A stretch of 64,000 bases of DNA from positions 186,001 to 250,000 of the forward strand of contig NZ_JAHRBL010000001.1 of NCBI RefSeq assembly GCF_019693445.1, in the 5' to 3' direction. Shown piece by piece: positions 50,774-61,761 of the stretch (position 1 is its first letter; each line of letters begins with the position of its first letter). A program made the position numbers and the translations under genes. This DNA comes from Deinococcus aquaedulcis. Its GTDB lineage: Bacteria > Deinococcota > Deinococci > Deinococcales > Deinococcaceae. Below the pieces are notes generated by a model that worked only from the letters and a program-made list of their open reading frames with translations, did no database searches and was not told the DNA's origin.

Positions 50774-51691
50774 GTGCAGACGGTCAGGGTGTCTGCCCTC
50801 CCCGCCCTGACCCCGGCCCAGGTCGCCGCTCTGCTTCCTCCAGCCTGGGCAGGTCAGCCGCTGGCGTGGCTGGGTGAGGGCACCGACCACCGGGTGTATG
50901 CGCTGGGGCAAACGCTGGTGCTGCGCTTTCCCAAATGGGCGGGTGGGGGAGAGGCCCTGCGGTCAGAGGCGGCCCTGCTGCAGACCCTGGCCCCACTGCT
51001 GTCCCTCCCGCTGCCCGAGGCCCAGGCCTGGGGCCCCCCGGCGCCCCCTTGCCCCGAAGGCTTCGCGGCGGCGCGGTTCCTGCCGGGCACGCCCGCCCTG
51101 GTTCAGCCTCTGGCCCGGCCTGCCGATGTGGGCCGGGTGCTGGGCCAGTTCCTCACTGCCTTGCACCGCGTTCCCGCAGCTGCTGTAGCCCTCCCCACCG
51201 ACCACGACCCCAGCGGCCGGGACTGGCAGGACGCCGCCCTGGCGGATCTGAAGGTGGCCGAAGCGGCGGGCCTGCTCCCAGATGCGGCGCGGTGGCGGGC
51301 CGTGGTCCAGGCGCCGCCGCCCCTGGCCGTGCCCCTGGTGCCCATTCACGGGGACTTCGCGGCGGAACACGTCCTGCTGGACCGGGCGGGCCAGCCCTGC
51401 GGCGTACTGGACTGGGCCGACGCCGCGCTGGGCGACCCGGCCCGGGATTGGGCTGGCCTGATCCACTGGGCGGAGCCTGAACTGCTGAGCAGTGCGCTGG
51501 CCGCCGCGCCGCAGCCCCCCGCCCTGTTGCGCCGCGCGGCGTGGTACGCCACCTGCCGCGCGCTGGGCGACCTCGCGTATGGGGCGGCACAGGGCCAGCC
51601 CGCGTACATCCTGGCGGGACGCCGGGCGCTGGAAGGGTTGGCGGGAAGCGGGAGGCAGGACGCGGTCAACCCCACCCCACCTTCTCCGTAA
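50774..51691 (+). CDS. APH-family phosphotransferase
   Basis: 305 residues from a GTG. Kinase-like landmarks: the N-lobe [19 protein letters not shown], the catalytic loop [18 protein letters not shown], and the metal-binding [19 protein letters not shown]. This is the aminoglycoside phosphotransferase/homoserine kinase fold; the substrate may be a metabolite rather than a drug. It has no near-identical relative in the window: the other kinase-like gene at 23567 is distant. The final 25 residues are Pro/Ser-rich. Confidence 0.85.
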   Translation: MQTVRVSALPALTPAQVAALLPPAWAGQPLAWLGEGTDHRVYALGQTLVLRFPKWAGGGEALRSEAALLQTLAPLLSLPLPEAQAWGPPAPPCPEGFAAARFLPGTPALVQPLARPADVGRVLGQFLTALHRVPAAAVALPTDHDPSGRDWQDAALADLKVAEAAGLLPDAARWRAVVQAPPPLAVPLVPIHGDFAAEHVLLDRAGQPCGVLDWADAALGDPARDWAGLIHWAEPELLSSALAAAPQPPALLRRAAWYATCRALGDLAYGAAQGQPAYILAGRRALEGLAGSGRQDAVNPTPPSP

Positions 51692-51818
51692 GCGAGTCTC
51701 CGCCGCTTTTCACCGCCTCCCGCCCCCTGCGGCCCGCAACCTCTTCAGTGGACAAACGCCCCGCACGCGCCTTAAACTTGAACCGAGTCTAATTTTTAAG
51801 CATCCTGCAGGAGGTCGC
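51692..51818. promoter_or_regulatory. regulatory region of the beta-oxidation cluster
   Basis: CTTAAACTTGAACC and TCTAATTTTTAAG frame an imperfect palindrome (51771-51800), AT-rich in otherwise GC-rich DNA, with TTGAAC (51778-51783) as a possible -35 box. GGAGG precedes the ATG. It could hold the operator of a fatty-acid-responsive repressor; no match to a known site is claimed. Confidence 0.4.
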
Positions 51819-54164
<2,346 letters not shown>

Positions 54165-54189
54165 GCGCCGCACCTGACAGGATGACCCC

Positions 54190-55368
54190 ATGACTCGCCT
54201 GACCGACCGACTCCGCACCGTTCGCAAGCGCCGCGCCTTCGCGTGGGCGGCGCTGGGCTACGCCGCCATCGTCTTTGCCGGGGCGCTGTTCGGGGCGGAA
54301 ATTACCCTGCGCAGCAAGACCCGCTGGGTCAAGGGTGTATTCGTGCCGGTGGGGCGGCGGGGCAACGAGGTGTATCTGCCGGCTGGCGCCGAGACCCTCT
54401 CGCGCGGGGTGGTGGGCGTGGTGCCCATCCGGCCCAACCGGGGGCACGCGGTGCTGGGGGGCGGCAAACTGGCCGGCACCCTCGTGCGGCGTGCTGTGCT
54501 GCAGGAGCGCGGCGTGCTGCCCAACGGCGCGCTGGCCTGGGTGTCCACCTTCGTGTACAACGGCACGCCTGCGCAACTGGGCATCGCATTTGAGCACACG
54601 GCCGTCTCCACGCCCCTGGGGGACATGCCCGCGTGGCACATTCCCCCCACGGGTGAGCGGCCGGAGCGGTCAGACACCCTGGTGGTTGTGGTGCACGGCC
54701 ACGGTGGCCAGCGGGCCCAGGCCCTGCGCATGCTGCCTGCCCTGCAACGCACGGGTACGGGATCGCTGTTCGTCACCTTCCGCAATGCTTACGGCGCCCC
54801 CCGCTCGCAGAACGGCTACCTCACCCTGGGTGATCAGGAAGCCGAGGACGTGTTGGCGGCACTGGACTGGGCCCGGGACCACGGCTACAAACGCGTGATC
54901 CTGTACGGCTTTTCCATGGGCGGCAACATTGTGCTGAGCGTGCTGCGCGACAAGCACCAGCCCTTCCCATTGCCCGTTCTGGGCGTGGCTCTCGACTGCC
55001 CGGTGCTGGACTGGCGGGCGACCATTCTGTGGCAGGGGCAGCGTTTCGGCCTGCCGAAGTTCCTGGCGCGGCACGTCGCTACCTTTACTCAGTGGGTCGT
55101 GACCCGGCGCAGTGGCCAGGACTTCGACACGGTGGATCAGCTGCGTGCCGCGCCGAAGTTCACCCTGCCCATGATCCTGTGGCACGGCACCCGTGACCGC
55201 ACCATTCCCGTCTCACAGGCTGACGCGCTGGCTGCCGCCCGCCCCGACCTGATCGAGTATCACCGGGTTGAAGGCGCCAAGCACATCCGCTGCTGGAACA
55301 TCGACCCGGAAAAGTACGACGGGCAATTGGAGGCGTTTATTAGTCGCGTGCTAGAGCGCCAGTTGTGA
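54190..55368 (+). CDS. membrane-anchored alpha/beta hydrolase
   Basis: 392 residues with one N-terminal membrane helix ([19 protein letters not shown]) after a basic segment. The hydrolase core: [17 protein letters not shown] (oxyanion), [15 protein letters not shown] (nucleophile Ser), [15 protein letters not shown] (acid Asp) and [12 protein letters not shown] (His). It resembles the alpha/beta hydrolases of the prolyl-oligopeptidase-like or BAAT type. Position between the beta-oxidation genes suggests a lipid or acyl-CoA substrate. GTGA overlap with the next ORF. Confidence 0.85.
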   Translation: MTRLTDRLRTVRKRRAFAWAALGYAAIVFAGALFGAEITLRSKTRWVKGVFVPVGRRGNEVYLPAGAETLSRGVVGVVPIRPNRGHAVLGGGKLAGTLVRRAVLQERGVLPNGALAWVSTFVYNGTPAQLGIAFEHTAVSTPLGDMPAWHIPPTGERPERSDTLVVVVHGHGGQRAQALRMLPALQRTGTGSLFVTFRNAYGAPRSQNGYLTLGDQEAEDVLAALDWARDHGYKRVILYGFSMGGNIVLSVLRDKHQPFPLPVLGVALDCPVLDWRATILWQGQRFGLPKFLARHVATFTQWVVTRRSGQDFDTVDQLRAAPKFTLPMILWHGTRDRTIPVSQADALAAARPDLIEYHRVEGAKHIRCWNIDPEKYDGQLEAFISRVLERQL

Positions 55369-55802
55369 AGAGGCCGCTGGTGATCATTCAACAACTCGGC
55401 TTGTTCGACACCAAGAAGGCTCGTGAAGCGGTGAGAACAGACATGAGAGTGCCGGCGGTGAGGTTGAATCCCTCAGCAGTTGCCATCGTTCATGTAGTGT
55501 CCTCGAGCCTGGAGAGTAAAGTTCTTCAATACGACAATCTTGTTTTTGCCCAACCGCCGGAAGTCGGGCTCAAACTTCAGGATGATTTGCTCGTCGCCGC
55601 TCCTTTTTCTGCTCATCCCTTTGGCGCACCAAAGTCAGTCGAACTATCTCTTGATAAAACCGCCAGATTTGAGTGGCGGCGATTATTAAAGCTCAACATT
55701 ATGAGTCATAAAGTCGTCAAAGTGGCTTTTGTCTCGGATCTGACCAACAGAGACATTTTTCTTCGTAAACCCGATCACCTTATACTTCTCGACCTCTCGT
55801 AA
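55365..55802 (+). CDS. hypothetical protein of lower GC within the beta-oxidation cluster
   Basis: 145 residues from a GTG overlapping the hydrolase stop. Starts [18 protein letters not shown]. No signal peptide or membrane helix; KLQDDLLVAAPFSAHPFG and VVKVAFVSDLTNRDIFLRKP have a plausible folded look. The codon use is less GC-rich than in the neighbouring fadN-like and fadA genes, so it may have been acquired. The family is not recognised and the start is uncertain. Confidence 0.5.
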   Translation: MKRPLVIIQQLGLFDTKKAREAVRTDMRVPAVRLNPSAVAIVHVVSSSLESKVLQYDNLVFAQPPEVGLKLQDDLLVAAPFSAHPFGAPKSVELSLDKTARFEWRRLLKLNIMSHKVVKVAFVSDLTNRDIFLRKPDHLILLDLS

Positions 55803-55828
55803 ACTCTTGAGAATAGGAGACCTTCTCT

Positions 55829-57034
<1,206 letters not shown>

Positions 57035-57151
57035 GCGGAAATTGTACGGGTGTCGGGCGCTTCTTCGGAGGCGCCCTTCCTCCTTTCAGCTGGGCGACAA
57101 ACTCGTTCGCGGCGTGCATCCCAACCTCTACAATTGATTTGAGGCCAAATC
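57035..57151. promoter_or_regulatory. promoter region of the sigma-r4/HARE-HTH gene
   Basis: TACAAT (57129-57134) lies 17 nt before the ATG, with TTGAGG between, so this transcript has a short leader with a ribosome site instead of being leaderless. Confidence 0.45.
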
Positions 57152-58654
57152 ATGTCGAAGCTGGGTGCATATGCAGATTTTCCGCTGCCTGAAGAATGGG
57201 CTGAGGTTCTTGAAGGCATACGGCCTGCTTCGCCGCCGTCACCTGGCCGCGCTTTGCCCTCTCTGGGGCATCTGGTTGACGCCTGCCTTGACCTGATTGA
57301 CGACGAACGCAATCGCCAATTGATCTGGGGACGGTTTGGCCCAGGGCTGACCTTACAGGCTGCTGGCGACGAATTTGGTATTACCCGCGAGCGGGTGCGG
57401 CAAGTGGTCAACAAAGTGAGCCGCACCTTTGTTCGAAACCCCCAGCTGAAGCTGGTGCTGGACAGTGTCTTCATGGGCCTGGGCCGAGATGGGTGCGTAC
57501 TGGTCGATGTGTCGGGTGCATGCAGTGGTCACCGCCCGGACGCCACCCCAGAGCATCTCTGGACCTTCGTGGTGAACCTTTGGGAAGAGGTGCAAAAGCG
57601 TAAAATGACCAGTCTTCCTGTGGGGCCGGACGTCTTCCTGTTCGTGCCTGAAGCGCTGCCCGACGAACGCAGAATCGTACGCCTGCTGGCCGAGCGAGCG
57701 TCCTTCATGGAGGAAGCTCAACTTGCCAGGTGGCTGGACGTGCCGCCCGGCGCACTGGCAACCATGGCGTGTGGCTGGCCCCGGGTGGTACGGGTTTGCA
57801 GCGGTCTGTACGGGCTGAGCACATGGACCTTGCCTCAGGTGATGAAAGCGGTGGCAGAGCAACTGGCCGAGGCTGGCTTTGCCGAGTGGCACTTCAGTGA
57901 AATTGGAAAGGCGACGGCCGCCTTTGACGCCCGGCTGAGCCAGACCCCGCCACGCAACTTTGCTGCGGCGCTCAGTCGGCCCGATGTGCGGGAACTCAGG
58001 TACTTTGAGCACGCCGGGCGGGACGGTTGCTGGCGTCTGGGTGCCCTGGGTGACGGCCATGCCAACAATCTCGAGGCTATTCGCGCCGTGCTCGCTGCCG
58101 CGCAGATGCCACTTCATTGGCGCGAGATTCAGCGCCGGCTGTCACGCCAGGTCTATGACGGCACCGTCATGGCCTTGCTGTCACGAGAGACGGAATTTAT
58201 CAGCCTGGGTCGGGGCGTTTTCGCCCTCGAGGGATGCCGCGACGATGTAAGCCACCAGCCTATAGAAGCCTTCATGCAGGAGTTGTTTGTCCAGGGTGGT
58301 CAGGACTGGCTGCCCGCAGACGTGGTGTTGACACTGGCGCAGCAGCGTGGTTTGGATGCCGCTGAAGTGCTGTCCCTGGGCCGCTTCTCACTCCAGTTTC
58401 GCTACTGGAAATGGGGGACGGCCGAGGCCTTATTTGTGACAGTTGAGGAAGCGAACCGCCGGCTGTTCCGCCGCTGGTTTGCCCAGCGTGATCGGCGTGC
58501 CATGCCCCCGCAAGCTGTTTTGCTCGCTGGGCTTCGGCAGGCTTTTATCGCCCAGGAGCGCGAGGTGTTAAAAGAAACAGTACTGCTGGCCCAGGAACAC
58601 GGCGCAGCGCTGCCGCAGGAGGCAGCGGACTGGGCCCAGTGGGCCATGAATTGA
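57152..58654 (+). CDS. sigma-70 region-4-like protein with HARE-HTH modules
   Basis: 500 residues. Near residues 55-90, IWGRFGPGLTLQAAGDEFGI then TRERVRQVVNKVSRTF is a sigma region 4 helix-turn-helix (compare RFG...TLEEIGREFGVTRERIRQI). At about 225-290 and 305-370 two HARE-HTH-like wings can be read; the second is clearest: MPLHWREIQRRLSRQVYDGT and LLSRETEFISLGRGVFALEG. It lacks sigma regions 2 and 3, so it is not a full sigma factor, but it probably binds DNA or polymerase. Such sigma-r4/HARE-HTH proteins occur with restriction, defence or chromatin-like functions; no such genes flank it here. Confidence 0.75.
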   Translation: MSKLGAYADFPLPEEWAEVLEGIRPASPPSPGRALPSLGHLVDACLDLIDDERNRQLIWGRFGPGLTLQAAGDEFGITRERVRQVVNKVSRTFVRNPQLKLVLDSVFMGLGRDGCVLVDVSGACSGHRPDATPEHLWTFVVNLWEEVQKRKMTSLPVGPDVFLFVPEALPDERRIVRLLAERASFMEEAQLARWLDVPPGALATMACGWPRVVRVCSGLYGLSTWTLPQVMKAVAEQLAEAGFAEWHFSEIGKATAAFDARLSQTPPRNFAAALSRPDVRELRYFEHAGRDGCWRLGALGDGHANNLEAIRAVLAAAQMPLHWREIQRRLSRQVYDGTVMALLSRETEFISLGRGVFALEGCRDDVSHQPIEAFMQELFVQGGQDWLPADVVLTLAQQRGLDAAEVLSLGRFSLQFRYWKWGTAEALFVTVEEANRRLFRRWFAQRDRRAMPPQAVLLAGLRQAFIAQEREVLKETVLLAQEHGAALPQEAADWAQWAMN

Positions 58655-58845
58655 GCCAATTGGCAAGGGTTTTGGCATCGCCACCTCTGCTATGCTGAAC
58701 GCCAGCAGCGCCATGCCCCAGCAGTGTCTGGGCGCAGCGGCTGGGTGGGCCCCCATAGGCCCCAGGGTGGAGACAGGTCAAGTTGGCCTGTCTCCTGCCT
58801 TGTTGGGCGGTGCCAAGGCGCGGCGCTGGCTGCAGGAGGTGGGGT
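58655..58845. promoter_or_regulatory. structured leader of the CPA2 antiporter gene
   Basis: A possible -10 TATGCT (58691-58696) is followed by a leader of about 145 nt that folds easily, including the perfect 9-bp stem GGAGACAGG/CCTGTCTCC (58769-58795). The length and structure suggest a cis-regulatory RNA. I could not match it to a known riboswitch. Confidence 0.45.
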
Positions 58846-60066
58846 ATGGCAAATACAAGGAAAATGCTGGCGCTTGCGCTGTTGCTGTCCGGCTCGGCGC
58901 TGGCGGCGGGTTCAGAGGGCAGCGCGCAGCTGCTGTTCAGCCTGTTCTGGGTGGTGCTGGCGGCGACCCTGTGCGGCGCGCTGGCGGGGCGGCTGGGCAT
59001 TCCGGCGGTGGTGGGGCAGGTGGGGGCAGGCCTCCTGATTGGGCCTGGGGTGCTGAATCTGGTGCAGGTGAACGATGTGCTACTCAGTCTGGCTGAACTG
59101 GGGGCGGTGTTCCTGCTGTTCATGGTAGGCCTGGAAACCCGCTTCCGCGACCTGCTGGCGGTGGGCAAGGAAGCGGTGGCCGTGGCGCTGCTGGGCATTG
59201 CCCTGCCGCTGGGCCTGGGGCTGGCGTTTGGGCTGTGGCAGAACCACGGGTTGCTCACGGCGCTGTTTATCGGCACGGCCCTGGTGGCGACCTCGGTGGG
59301 CATTACCGCCAAGGTGCTGCAGGAGCTGGGGCTGCTGGACGCCCGTTTCGCCCAGATCATCCTGGGCGCAGCCATCATTGACGACATTCTGGGCCTCACC
59401 CTGCTGGCAGTGGTGGGCAGCCTGGGCGCCGGAGAGAGCGTGGGTGCAGGCAAGGTGGCCCTGATTCTGGGTCTCAGCCTGGGGTTCGTGGCGCTGGTGC
59501 TGGCCCTGGGCCTCCCCCTGATCCGCCGCTTCGAGCCGCGTCTGCGCAGCCTGAGCCTCTCGCGCATGTTCAATGTGGCGGTCGTGGTGGGCCTGGGGGT
59601 GGCGGCCCTGAGCACCGTGGCGGGGCTGGCACCGATCATCGGGGCCTTTCTGGCGGGCATGGTGCTGGCCGAAGTCAAGGACGAGCTGGAGTTTGAAAGC
59701 AAGGTGCATGCGCTGGAAGCTTTTCTGGCCCCCATCTTCTTCGTGGTGGTGGGGCTGCAGGTGGACCTGGGCGTGCTGGGCAGCGCCGCCGTGCTGATCT
59801 CGGGCGGTGTGCTGACCCTGCTGGCGGTGGCCGGCAAGCTGCTGGGCGGCGTGCTGGGGGCGCGTGGCCTGGGCCGGGACGCGTGGCTGGTGGGCGTGGG
59901 CATGGTCCCGCGCGGCGAGGTGGGCCTGATTGTGATCAGCCTGGGGCTGGCGGCCGGCATCATTACGGGGCCGGTGTATGCCCAGGTGCTGCTGATGGTG
60001 CTGCTGACCACCGTGCTGGCCCCGCTGGCGCTGCGCGTGCTGGCGCGGCGGGTCCAGCCCACGTAA
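58846..60066 (+). CDS. monovalent cation:proton antiporter (CPA2 family)
   Basis: 406 residues with about twelve membrane helices. Family landmarks: AGRLGIPAVVGQVGAGLLIGPGVL (helices 1-2), ETRFRDLLAVGKEAV, AIIDDILGLTLLAVV (the DD-type ion site), VHALEAFLAPIFFVVVGLQVD and MVPRGEVGLIVIS. It exchanges Na+ or K+ for H+ across the inner membrane. GGAGG precedes the ATG at 58846; a start 63 bases upstream would take in the structured leader. Confidence 0.93.
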   Translation: MANTRKMLALALLLSGSALAAGSEGSAQLLFSLFWVVLAATLCGALAGRLGIPAVVGQVGAGLLIGPGVLNLVQVNDVLLSLAELGAVFLLFMVGLETRFRDLLAVGKEAVAVALLGIALPLGLGLAFGLWQNHGLLTALFIGTALVATSVGITAKVLQELGLLDARFAQIILGAAIIDDILGLTLLAVVGSLGAGESVGAGKVALILGLSLGFVALVLALGLPLIRRFEPRLRSLSLSRMFNVAVVVGLGVAALSTVAGLAPIIGAFLAGMVLAEVKDELEFESKVHALEAFLAPIFFVVVGLQVDLGVLGSAAVLISGGVLTLLAVAGKLLGGVLGARGLGRDAWLVGVGMVPRGEVGLIVISLGLAAGIITGPVYAQVLLMVLLTTVLAPLALRVLARRVQPT

Positions 60067-60121
60067 GGGGCAGGGGCTGGCGCGGCCGTTGGAGCGGTCT
60101 ACCCAGGCGCGCCGAATGGGG

Positions 60122-60157
60122 GAGAGGGGTTGTCCGGTTGTTGGGGCAACCCCTCTC
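60122..60157 (+). terminator. terminator hairpin after the antiporter gene
   Basis: GAGAGGGGTTG (60122-60132) and CAACCCCTCTC (60147-60157): perfect 11-bp stem about 55 bases past the stop. Confidence 0.75.
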
Positions 60158-60233
60158 GCTTAGGACGGGCGCCGCCTGACGCCAACCTCGCCCGCCCCTG
60201 CTGGAAACGCGCTGTTCTCCTCCCCGGGTGCGC

Positions 60234-60239
60234 TACCCT
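60234..60239 (+). promoter_or_regulatory. -10 element TACCCT of the rRNA methyltransferase gene
   Basis: TACCCT ends 6 nt before the ATG at 60246, which fixes the start. Confidence 0.6.
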
Positions 60240-60245
60240 GCGGGG

Positions 60246-61451
60246 ATGCCGGACGCCGCCCCTGCCCCCCGTCCCCGCCTGCGCCTGCGGGTATCGCCTG
60301 CCGCCGAAAGCCACCTGCGCGCCGGGCATCCGTGGGTGTACGAGTCCAGCCTGCGTGGGCAAAACCGCGAGGGGAAGGCGGGCGAACTGGCCGTGATCTA
60401 CGACCGCCGCGACCGCTTCCTGGCTATCGGCCTGTACGACCCCGGCAGTCCACTGCGCGTGCGGGTGCTGCACCAGGGCGCGCCCGTCACCCTGGACGAC
60501 GGCTGGTGGGCCGCCCACCTGGACGCCGCCCTGGCCCGCCGCGCCCCGCTGTTCGGCCCGGAGACCGACGGCTACCGCGTGATCAACGGCGAATCCGACG
60601 GCTGGCCGGGGCTGGTGGTGGACCGTTACGCGCACACGCTGGTGCTCAAGCTGTACACCGCCGCGTGGTTCGCGCACCTGGACCGGGTGCTGGCGCTGCT
60701 GGAGGCCCGGTTTGCAGACTTTGCCGTGGTGCTGCGCCTCAGCCGCAACATTCAGGAGAAGGCCGCCGCCACCGGGCTGCACGACGGGCAGGTGCTGCGC
60801 GGTGACGTGGGAGAGGGCACCGTCGTGTTCCACGAAACCGGGCTGGCCTTTGAGGCGGATGTGGTGCGCGGCCAGAAAACCGGCTTCTTTCTGGATCAGC
60901 GCGAGAACCGCCGCCGGGTCGAAAAGTATGCCCGGGACCGCCGGGTGCTGAATGCCTTTTCCTTCAGCGGGGGCTTTTCGCTGTACGCCGCGCGGGGTGG
61001 GGCGCGCGAGGTGGTCAGCCTGGACATCAGCGCGCACGCCCTGGCGAGTGCGGCGCGCAACTTCGCCCTGAACCCGGGCCTGAGTGCCCCCCACGAAACG
61101 GTGCAGGCGGACGTGTTCGAGTGGCTGGCCCAGACCCGGCGCACCTTTGATCTGGTGGTTCTGGACCCGCCCTCGCTGGCACGCCGCGAACAGGAGCGGG
61201 CCGGGGCCATACGGGCGTATGGCAAGCTGGCGGCCGACGGCCTGCGCCGACTGGAGCGCGGGGGGGTGCTGCTCAGCGCCTCGTGCTCGGCCCATGTGAG
61301 CGCGGAGGAGTTCTGGAACGCGGTGCGGGACGCCGCCACCCGCAGCGGTCGCCCCTGGCGTGAGCTGCTCACGACCCAGCACGCCCCAGACCACCACGCG
61401 ACCTTCCCGGAAGCGCAGTACCTCAAGGCCATTTACCTGCAACTGGATTGA
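60246..61451 (+). CDS. RlmI/RlmO-like 23S rRNA (cytosine-C5) methyltransferase
   Basis: 401 residues. An N-terminal PUA-type RNA-binding domain ([45 protein letters not shown]) is followed by an EEHEE linker and a Rossmann methyltransferase: [78 protein letters not shown] and [10 protein letters not shown] with its cysteine. In Thermus the related protein RlmO methylates C1942 of 23S rRNA; the same role is likely. Leaderless start. Confidence 0.9.
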   Translation: MPDAAPAPRPRLRLRVSPAAESHLRAGHPWVYESSLRGQNREGKAGELAVIYDRRDRFLAIGLYDPGSPLRVRVLHQGAPVTLDDGWWAAHLDAALARRAPLFGPETDGYRVINGESDGWPGLVVDRYAHTLVLKLYTAAWFAHLDRVLALLEARFADFAVVLRLSRNIQEKAAATGLHDGQVLRGDVGEGTVVFHETGLAFEADVVRGQKTGFFLDQRENRRRVEKYARDRRVLNAFSFSGGFSLYAARGGAREVVSLDISAHALASAARNFALNPGLSAPHETVQADVFEWLAQTRRTFDLVVLDPPSLARREQERAGAIRAYGKLAADGLRRLERGGVLLSASCSAHVSAEEFWNAVRDAATRSGRPWRELLTTQHAPDHHATFPEAQYLKAIYLQLD

Positions 61452-61761
61452 GCGGGGCGCACAGCGGCGGCGGACCGGGCTGACAGCGGTTGCCCGTTCC
61501 ACCCATGGGCCAAACAGCGGCCCCAACAGTAATGAAGGGACTGCTGTGTTTGACAGACACTCACTTTGTTTGCCCCAGAGGCACCCTGAGTCTCTGCTCT
61601 CAATGCTGCTGGGGTCTGCGGGGAGCCGACTTTGGAGCAGCGGGGTGTGGGGACGGGCTCTGCGTGGGCAGAGGCGTCAGTTTCATGCGTACTCCACTTT
61701 CTCTGCTTGGCGCGTTGATGCGTCTCCCAGTGTTCACGCGCTGGCCGGGCGGCCCGAATCC
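61452..61761. other. 310-base gene-free stretch with repeat family 2 copy 4
   Basis: Between convergent genes. The repeat fragment is at 61541-61575; otherwise nothing recognised and no clear terminator for the GGDEF-EAL gene. Confidence 0.5.
61541..61575 (+). repeat. repeat family 2, copy 4 (fragment)
   Basis: CTGCTGTGTTTGACAGACAC and TCACTTTGTTTGCCC match copy 1 in the GACACTCACTT-GTT-GCCC core. This is the shortest copy. Confidence 0.5.
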
